DNA of 64,000 nucleotides. Source: Pseudothioclava sp033100795. Its GTDB lineage: Bacteria; Pseudomonadota; Alphaproteobacteria; Rhodobacterales; Rhodobacteraceae. The stretch is taken from contig NZ_JAWLVI010000005.1 of NCBI RefSeq assembly GCF_033100795.1, positions 1 through 64,000 of the forward strand, in the 5' to 3' direction. Shown here one piece after another: positions 58,532 to 64,000 of the stretch (the first letter of the stretch is position 1; each line of letters starts with the position of its first letter). The notes beneath the pieces are model-generated. The model saw nothing but the letters and a program-made list of their open reading frames with translations, was not told where the DNA came from and searched no databases. A program made the position numbers and the translations under genes.

Positions 58532-59887
58532 TCAGATGATGGTATCGATCCGAGACGCGAGCGCGCGCCGAGTTTCCTCCGTGGCGCGCACATAGCGTTG
58601 GGTTGTCACGATGGACTTATGAAGCATCTGATCTTTAACTTGATGCAGCGGCACTCCAGCGTTGACCATCGTCGTCCCAAAGGTGTGCCGCAGGCTATAG
58701 ATTTCGAACTTATCGACCCCAAACACTTCAAACTTGTGGGCGTGCTCGCGAAAGAGCAACTGACAAGCTTTCTCTGAGACGGCTAAATCCCAGTATCCAG
58801 CGCGAGCATCATGCGACCCAAACACGAATGGTGATGCCGTGGCGTTCGCCGCCTGCTTCATGATTTCTAAGGCTTTGGGTGACGCAAGGATCGTTGCGGC
58901 CTTTGAGGTCGATTTGTGAGCTGTCTTGTGCTCGCGGAAGAACATTTGACCGGATTGCAGATCGACGAAATTGCCGCGCCCGTCATCAATTTTCCGTAAA
59001 GAACGAAGCATGCTCGGCCTGAGACCTGTGAACAATAAAGCCAATAGAAACCGTGCATGATTGCGCCTGTTTGGAGGGAAGTTGTCTAGGTTGCCAAAGA
59101 ACACCTTGAAGTCTTGAGTGCCTCGCGGGGTTAGGACAGTGTCGCGAAGCTTGTATGGAAACGGGCGCACGCCATCGATCCGCTTGCGAAGAATGTTTTG
59201 ATGGATCCTGCCGTCCTGCACTTCTGTCTCAAGCACGCTAAACAGTGTCGCCCGAAACTTGTTGAACTCTTGCGGTCGGTCGGCAAGTTTCGCCTTGATG
59301 CGGCCAATATCGCTTGGCTTCAGCTCTGTGGTTCTCACAGTTTCGCCCAGATTTTCGCTGATGTGCTTCCATAAGCGCTTGAGCGACTGGAGGGTCCGCT
59401 TTTGCACGCTGAATTTTGTGTCTGTGTATGAGAACCAGGCCGAGCGAAGAAAATCAGGATTGTCAGGGTCCGCTGCGCTAACGTAATCCATTTGGAACGT
59501 TTGCATCTGGCGCTTGGACTCGGCTTCCTCATGCTCCCAGACGAGACGCTGGTCAATCCCGTTTTTTCCAGCTTTGATAAGGGCTTGCGCTTTTTCTTTG
59601 GCTGTTTCCAAGCTGATCGATGGGAAATTTCCGATCACATACAGAACTTGTGTGGGTCTTGGCTTCGGCTTGATCGCATTCCCGTGCGCATCCGTTGCAG
59701 GCGGGTAAATGTGAAATTTGATCTGGAATGATTTTGTGCCGCGAGGGGTGACCTTGATCCTCAACGGGAGGCCTTCGACTGGCACAAAATACGTTGCCTC
59801 TGCGGGGTCTAGATCCCGAACTTTGGCTTCTGTGAGTGTGCTTTTCCTTGCCAAGGTCGCAATCCCCTGAAACGTGAAGACTACCAA
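58532..59887 (-). CDS. Tyrosine recombinase/phage integrase
   Basis: A 451-residue protein. The N-terminal region (LTEAKVRDLDP...VLYVIGNFPSISLETAKEKA) fits the arm-DNA-binding domain of P4-type integrases, then a core-binding region and the catalytic domain. Active-site residues appear as R290 (LLFTGLRPSML), R400 (YSLRHTFGT), H423 (MLHKSIVTTQRY) and the nucleophile Y432. The start is TTG 59885-59887 with no clear ribosome site; another TTG inside is possible. Its composition is less GC-rich than the tol genes. No tRNA is adjacent, so its attachment site is unclear. Confidence 0.85.
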   Translation of the reverse strand: MVVFTFQGIATLARKSTLTEAKVRDLDPAEATYFVPVEGLPLRIKVTPRGTKSFQIKFHIYPPATDAHGNAIKPKPRPTQVLYVIGNFPSISLETAKEKAQALIKAGKNGIDQRLVWEHEEAESKRQMQTFQMDYVSAADPDNPDFLRSAWFSYTDTKFSVQKRTLQSLKRLWKHISENLGETVRTTELKPSDIGRIKAKLADRPQEFNKFRATLFSVLETEVQDGRIHQNILRKRIDGVRPFPYKLRDTVLTPRGTQDFKVFFGNLDNFPPNRRNHARFLLALLFTGLRPSMLRSLRKIDDGRGNFVDLQSGQMFFREHKTAHKSTSKAATILASPKALEIMKQAANATASPFVFGSHDARAGYWDLAVSEKACQLLFREHAHKFEVFGVDKFEIYSLRHTFGTTMVNAGVPLHQVKDQMLHKSIVTTQRYVRATEETRRALASRIDTII

Positions 59888-60009
59888 AAAGCTACCAAAT
59901 ATAGCAGGTATGACTCAACATCATTGAAATCATTGTCTTGTCTATGGACGCGTAAATATGATTGACAATCGCAACAAAATCAACAGATTATACAAAATCT
60001 GGTAGCTTT
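59888..60009. repeat. Inverted repeat flanking the gap between the recombinase and ybgC
   Basis: AAAGCTACCA at 59888-59897 is the exact reverse complement of TGGTAGCTTT at 60000-60009. The first copy touches the start of the recombinase gene and the second lies 16 bases before ybgC. The pair may be recombinase arm sites or a relic of the insertion junction. The sequence between is AT-rich. Confidence 0.4.
59962..59994 (+). promoter_or_regulatory. Possible sigma-70 promoter for ybgC-tol
   Basis: TTGACA at 59962-59967 is followed 20 bases later by TTATAC (59988-59993); spacing is longer than ideal, with AGATTA at 17 bases as an alternative. It lies 32 bases upstream of ybgC in an AT-rich stretch. 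It is the only good -35 consensus before the operon. Confidence 0.35.
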
Positions 60010-60025
60010 CTGCGGAGATCGCGCT

Positions 60026-60424
60026 ATGCATGAATTTCAATTACGCGTCTATTACGAAGATACCGATCTTGCGGGGATCGTCTATTACGCGAATTACCTG
60101 AAATTCATCGAGCGTGGCCGCAGTGAGTGGGTGCGCTCGGTCGGGGTGGATCAGGCGGCGCTCAAGCGCGATCATGGCATTGTCTTTGCGGTGCGCCGGG
60201 TCGAGGCCGACTATCTGCGCTCGGCCAAGTTCGACGATCTGCTGACGGTGCGCACCGATCTGGTGGCGGAAACCGGCGCGCGGATCACACTGGATCAGTC
60301 GATCTGGCGCGGCGAGGAGCGGCTCTTTGAGGCTCAGGTCGTGCTGGTATGCATGACCGAAGAAGGCAGTGTTGCCCGCCTTCCGGCCGAAATCCGCCGA
60401 AAACTTGCGCCGCCTGTGCATTAA
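60026..60424 (+). CDS. ybgC: Tol-Pal-associated acyl-CoA thioesterase
   Basis: A 132-residue hotdog-fold thioesterase with VYYEDTDLAGIVYYANYLKF, the Asp-containing active-site loop of the YbgC/4-hydroxybenzoyl-CoA thioesterase family, and RGRSEWVRSVGV. It hydrolyses acyl-CoA or acyl-ACP species and is usually the first gene of the tol-pal cluster, as here. GGAG precedes the ATG. A 117-base gap follows before tolQ. Confidence 0.93.
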   Translation: MHEFQLRVYYEDTDLAGIVYYANYLKFIERGRSEWVRSVGVDQAALKRDHGIVFAVRRVEADYLRSAKFDDLLTVRTDLVAETGARITLDQSIWRGEERLFEAQVVLVCMTEEGSVARLPAEIRRKLAPPVH

Positions 60425-60541
60425 AGCGGCCAATCCTGCGCCGAGTTGACGCAGATGTTATGGCAATCCCTCTGAACCTTGTGTAGAATCGCTGCTAATC
60501 AGAGCCACACAAACGTGGCCATAACCGGCGAGCAGTGATCT

Positions 60542-61237
60542 ATGGAACATCAAGCCCTTGCGATGGCGCAGGAGATGGACTTCTCCTTGTTTGCGCTTTT
60601 TGCGCGTGCCTCCTTTACCGTGAAACTTGTGGTGCTGTTGCTAATCGTGTCCAGTTTCTGGTCATGGGCGATCATCATCCGCAAATTCCTGACCTTCCGC
60701 GCCGCGCGCTCCGAGGCCGATGCCTTTGACCGCGCCTTCTGGTCCGGCGAGCCGCTGGAAGAGCTGTTCGACCAGATTGGCCCCGCGCCCGAGGGTGCCA
60801 GCCAGAAGATTTTCGCGGCAGGGATGCTGGAGTGGCGCCGTTCGCATCGCTCGGATGGTGAGCTGATCGCAGGCGCGCAGGCGCGGATCGAACGCTCGAT
60901 GGATGTGGCGATTGCCAAGGCCGAAGAGACGCTGAACTCGGGGCTGAATTTTCTTGCGACCGTTGGGTCGACCGCGCCCTTCGTCGGGCTGTTCGGCACG
61001 GTCTGGGGGATCAAGGTCGCGTTCGAGGAAATCGCGATTTCGCAAAACACCTCGCTTGCCGTTGTGGCGCCCGGTATCTCCGAGGCACTGGTCGCAACCG
61101 CGCTTGGCCTTCTGGCGGCAATCCCGGCGGTGATCTTCTACAACAAGCTGTCGTCGGACGCGGATAAAATCTCGGGCGGCTATGCGGCCTTTGCCGACGA
61201 ATTCACGACGATCCTTTCGCGCCAGCTGGACGCCTGA
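60542..61237 (+). CDS. tolQ: Tol-Pal system proton channel subunit TolQ
   Basis: A 231-residue inner-membrane protein of the MotA/TolQ/ExbB family. Three helices are at about residues 15-40, 135-160 and 170-195; the central region NFLATVGSTAPFVGLFGTVW and GISEALVATALGLLAAIPAV are diagnostic. With TolR it uses the proton gradient to energise TolA in outer-membrane constriction at division. Confidence 0.95.
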   Translation: MEHQALAMAQEMDFSLFALFARASFTVKLVVLLLIVSSFWSWAIIIRKFLTFRAARSEADAFDRAFWSGEPLEELFDQIGPAPEGASQKIFAAGMLEWRRSHRSDGELIAGAQARIERSMDVAIAKAEETLNSGLNFLATVGSTAPFVGLFGTVWGIKVAFEEIAISQNTSLAVVAPGISEALVATALGLLAAIPAVIFYNKLSSDADKISGGYAAFADEFTTILSRQLDA

Positions 61238-61240
61238 GCC

Positions 61241-61729
61241 ATGGGCGCGGGTGTGATGAAAAAAGGCGGGGGCGGGGGACGCCGCCGCAGAGGGCGCGCA
61301 GGCCGTCATCAGGCTATGGCCGAGATCAACGTCACGCCGATGGTGGATGTGATGCTGGTGCTCTTGATCATCTTCATGGTCGCGGCGCCGATGATGACGG
61401 TGGGGGTGCCGCTGGAGCTGCCGAAGACGGCGGCCAAGGCCGTGCCGACCGAGCAGGAAGAGCCATTGACGATCTCGCTGCAACTGGATGGCACGGTGTC
61501 GATGATGAACACGCCGGTGCCGATGGAAGAGCTGATCGGGCGCTTGCAGGCAGTCGCGCAAGAGCGTGAAAGCGACAAGGTGTTTTTGCGCGCGGATGGC
61601 GGGATCGAATATTCCCGCGTGGTCGAGGTGATGGGTGCGCTCAATGCGGGCGGGTTCTCGAATATCACGCTGGTAACGGATGTGGGCGGGCCATCGCTTG
61701 GTGGCCAGGCGCCTGCAACGGGCCAGTAA
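61241..61729 (+). CDS. tolR: Tol-Pal system subunit TolR
   Basis: A 162-residue ExbD/TolR protein: a Gly/Arg-rich cytoplasmic N-terminus, then INVTPMVDVMLVLLIIFMVA with the membrane Asp that carries protons, and a periplasmic domain ending in a short Gly/Pro tail. The Gly-Gly-Arg-rich leader (about residues 8-22) is longer than in E. coli TolR. It lies three bases after tolQ. Confidence 0.94.
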   Translation: MGAGVMKKGGGGGRRRRGRAGRHQAMAEINVTPMVDVMLVLLIIFMVAAPMMTVGVPLELPKTAAKAVPTEQEEPLTISLQLDGTVSMMNTPVPMEELIGRLQAVAQERESDKVFLRADGGIEYSRVVEVMGALNAGGFSNITLVTDVGGPSLGGQAPATGQ

Positions 61730-61750
61730 CGCAAGGCGAGGCGCGCGGCT

Positions 61751-62923
61751 ATGCGCATGGATCGGGCAGACAGGGTTGGCTACGGCATATCGGCCGCGCT
61801 TCATCTGGGCGTGATTGCCTGGGTATTGCTGGGCGGTAGCTGGTTCAAACCCAAGCCTTCGGAGCCGATTGTCCTGTCGGAAGTTTCGGTGATCTCCGAG
61901 GCCGAGTTCGCCGCAATGGTGGCCGCGGCGCCTGCGCCGTCCGAGACCGAGGTGACGCCGCCCGAGGTTCCCACAGTCGAGCCTGCGCCTGTTGATGCGC
62001 CGACGCCAGAACCCGAGGTGGCGCCCGAGCCTCCGCCGGAACCGTTGCCGGAACCTGTGGCCGAACCCGAACCGCAGCCCGATATGACGGACCTGACCGA
62101 GCCTCCGCCCGAACCGGTGGACGTGACCGAGGTGCCGCCAGAGATGATGCCGCCGGTCGAGGTGCCGCAAGATACAATCGCGCCCGAGTTCAGCCCGCGC
62201 CCGAAACCCAAGCCCGCACCGCGCGTGGCCCCTACGCCGGCTGAGGCGCCGGAGCCTGATGCGAAGGTCTCTGATCTGGCGCAGGCGGAAACGCGCCCCG
62301 ATAAGGATGCAGCCCCCGCCGAAGAGGTCGAGAAAAAGGACGAGGCCGCGCCGCCAGAGGCGACGACCGAGATCGTGACCGAGGCCACCAAGACCGAAGA
62401 GAAGGCGACGACTTCGGCGCCGAAGTCTTCGCCGCGTCCGCGCGCTAAACCGACACCGCCCAAGCCCGCGCCGAAAGCCGATACGCCCAAACCTGCCGCG
62501 CCCGCGGTGAAAAAGGATGCGGTCAACGATGCCTTGGCTGAGGCGATGAAGGAGGCGGGCGGCACGGGGACGGGTGGCACGGGCCGCGCGCCCTCTGGTC
62601 CGCCGGTGACCTCGGGCGAGAAAGAGGCGCTGATCGTCGATGTGAAGCGCTGCTGGAACGTCGGTGCGCTGTCGTCCGAGGCGCTGCGCACCTCGGTGAC
62701 GGTGTCTGTCTCGATGGGGCCGGACGCGAAACCCGACATCGGGTCGATCCGCATGGTCGGCTATGAGGGCGGCTCCGAGGCGGCAGCCAAGCAGGCCTAT
62801 GAGGCCGGGCGGCGTGCGATTGTGCGCTGCGGGTCCGATGGCTTCCCGCTTCCGCCCGAGAAATACGACCACTGGAAAGAGATCGAAATCGTCTTCAACC
62901 CTGAAAAAATGAGGATGAAGTGA
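61751..62923 (+). CDS. tolA: TolA-type cell-envelope spanning protein
   Basis: A 390-residue protein with a single N-terminal membrane anchor (ISAALHLGVIAWVLLGGSW, about residues 12-30), a long spacer from about 45 to 270 and a C-terminal domain (VDVKRCWNVGALSSEALRTS). The spacer is rich in Pro, Glu and Ala rather than the Ala/Lys helix of E. coli TolA, so it is probably extended. The C-terminal domain contacts TolB and Pal. GGCGAGG lies upstream of the ATG. Confidence 0.9.
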   Translation: MRMDRADRVGYGISAALHLGVIAWVLLGGSWFKPKPSEPIVLSEVSVISEAEFAAMVAAAPAPSETEVTPPEVPTVEPAPVDAPTPEPEVAPEPPPEPLPEPVAEPEPQPDMTDLTEPPPEPVDVTEVPPEMMPPVEVPQDTIAPEFSPRPKPKPAPRVAPTPAEAPEPDAKVSDLAQAETRPDKDAAPAEEVEKKDEAAPPEATTEIVTEATKTEEKATTSAPKSSPRPRAKPTPPKPAPKADTPKPAAPAVKKDAVNDALAEAMKEAGGTGTGGTGRAPSGPPVTSGEKEALIVDVKRCWNVGALSSEALRTSVTVSVSMGPDAKPDIGSIRMVGYEGGSEAAAKQAYEAGRRAIVRCGSDGFPLPPEKYDHWKEIEIVFNPEKMRMK

Positions 62924-63027
62924 GACGGTTTTGGCAATTTTCCGCGAATTTTCCCCTGTTTTCGCCGCAAAGGTTGCGCGATGGGGTTAACACGTTGAAA
63001 ACTCCCCTGAAAGGGAAGGACATGATG

Positions 63028-64000
63028 ATGCGATTTCTGATGGCTCTGGTGCTGGCCGTTGTGCTGGCCCCGATGGCGGCCTTGGCCCAGGGCGGCCCGC
63101 TTCGGATCGAAATTACCGACGGCGTGATCGAACCTTTGCCCTTCGCGCAGCCTGCCTTTGTGGCGGAAACGGGCGATGCGGGGCCGATGGCCAATCAGAT
63201 CGCAGCCGTGATCGCGGCGGATCTGTCGGGCACGGGTCTCTTCCGCGAAATCCCGCGTGAGGCGCATATCCAAAGCTTCGGGGTGTTCGACGCGCCGGTG
63301 TCCTACGCGGATTGGCAGGCGATCAATGCGCAGGCGCTGATTATGGGCGCTGTGTCGATGCAGGGCGACAAGGTGGTCGTGAAATTCCGCCTGTTCGACA
63401 TTTTCTCGGGGCAGCAAATGGGCGAAGGCCAGCAGCTTGCCGCCGGATCGGCAAGCTGGCGTCGTCTGGCGCATAAGGTGGCCGATGTCATCTATTCGCG
63501 GATCACCGGCGAAAGCGGCTATTTCGACAGCCGCGTCGTTTATGTCGCCGAGAACGGTCCGAAAAACGCGCGCCAGAAGCGTCTCGCCGTGATGGATTAC
63601 GACGGTGCGAATGTTCAATACCTGACCGATAGCTCGACCATCGTGCTGGCGCCGCGGTTTTCGCCCTCGGGGGATCGCGTGCTTTATACGACGTTTGAGA
63701 CCGGCTTCCCGCGTATCAAAATGCTGAATGTCGGCACGGTGACGTCTCAGCTTCTGCCCGAGATTCCCGGCACCATGACCTTTGCGCCGCGGTTCTCGCC
63801 CGATGGGCAATCGATCGTCTATTCGATGGAGCAGGGCGGTAACACCGACCTGTGGTCGATGGGTGTGAACGGCTCGGCGCCGTCGCGCCTGACCAACTCG
63901 CCCGCTATTGAAACAGCGCCAAGCTATTCCCCCGACGGCAGCCGGATCGTGTTTGAATCCGACCGCTCCGGCACGCAGCAGCTTTACATCATGCCCGCAG
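63028..64000 (+). CDS. tolB: Tol-Pal system protein TolB (3' end beyond the window)
   Basis: The N-terminal 324 residues are present, and the gene is cut by the window end. A signal peptide (MRFLMALVLAVVLAPMAALA, cut before QGG) leads to the TolB N-domain and then beta-propeller repeats: PRFSPSGDRVLYTTFETG, PRFSPDGQSIVYSMEQGG and PSYSPDGSRIVFESDRSG. AAGGA seven bases upstream supports ATG 63028; ATGs at 63022 and 63025 are also possible. TolB is the periplasmic partner of Pal and TolA. Confidence 0.93.
   Translation, partial: MRFLMALVLAVVLAPMAALAQGGPLRIEITDGVIEPLPFAQPAFVAETGDAGPMANQIAAVIAADLSGTGLFREIPREAHIQSFGVFDAPVSYADWQAINAQALIMGAVSMQGDKVVVKFRLFDIFSGQQMGEGQQLAAGSASWRRLAHKVADVIYSRITGESGYFDSRVVYVAENGPKNARQKRLAVMDYDGANVQYLTDSSTIVLAPRFSPSGDRVLYTTFETGFPRIKMLNVGTVTSQLLPEIPGTMTFAPRFSPDGQSIVYSMEQGGNTDLWSMGVNGSAPSRLTNSPAIETAPSYSPDGSRIVFESDRSGTQQLYIMPA

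Noticed and set aside
60662..62872. Open frame of over 700 codons on the minus strand opposite tolQ-tolR-tolA
   Set aside because: It is an antisense shadow of strongly conserved tol genes, with Arg/His-rich composition typical of GC-rich reverse frames.
1..64000. CRISPR arrays, rRNA or tRNA genes
   Set aside because: I looked for spaced short repeats and for tRNA-like cloverleaf signals in the gaps and saw none I could support.

Overview
The window looks like a chromosomal segment of a GC-rich alphaproteobacterium, most likely a member of the Rhodobacteraceae. The ybgC-tolQ-tolR-tolA-tolB block, the fused CysN/CysC, the two TRAP transporters and the many paralogous sugar-acid dehydrogenases all fit that group. 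I cannot fix the genus from sequence alone. 

Layout. Positions 1-4521 are a worn edge: the end of an IS3-family element that has cut a gene, the sulfate-activation genes cysD-cysNC on the minus strand, an IS66-type tnpA remnant and a frameshifted small membrane protein. Positions 4579-53442 are an almost unbroken island of sugar-acid catabolism. Positions 53439-58129 carry kynureninase, a small coiled-coil protein, a Na/Pi-cotransporter-like protein and a permease plus thioredoxin-like pair. Positions 58209-59887 are a second mobile scar (IS6-type transposase tail and a tyrosine recombinase). From 60026 the housekeeping Tol-Pal operon runs off the right edge; tolB is cut by the window end. 

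The island. A split transketolase with an SAF-domain oxidoreductase, a LtnD-like dehydrogenase and an SDR sit at 4579-9681. A GntR-FAH hydrolase pair diverges from a large TRAP transporter followed by a UxaA-type dehydratase, a beta-hydroxyacid dehydrogenase, an L-fuconate-pathway-like SDR and an EamA exporter (10745-20180). An IlvD/Edd dehydratase and an SDR, an AzlCD pair, a RraA-like protein, IdnO-like and IdnD-like dehydrogenases, an enolase-superfamily dehydratase, a DHDPS-like lyase, a GlcD-type oxidase, an AraD1/FAH protein, a KDG-kinase-like protein and DenD follow (20226-35982). The minus strand at 37124-43695 holds two four-carbon-acid-sugar kinase modules: ApnO-OiaK (D-apionate) and LtnD-OtnK-OtnC-OtnI (L-threonate, D-erythronate). 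A RuBisCO-like protein at 46214-47461 fits the step after OiaK. A second TRAP transporter with a split UxaA and another RraA-like protein closes the island (48382-53442). 

How it fits together. Eight perfect copies of the palindrome TGGTATACCA occur in intergenic regions of the island and in no other intergenic region that I found. They match the FadR-subfamily GntR operator pattern, and the island encodes two such regulators (11587-12276 and the NanR-like 39334-40047). The simplest reading is one regulon that links uptake by TRAP transport to several parallel routes from C4-C6 aldonates and branched acids to glycolytic intermediates. The RuBisCO-like protein, apionate genes and tetronate genes would belong to the same regulon although they lie in separate operons. 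Functions assigned to subfamilies are inferences from motifs and context, not from searches.
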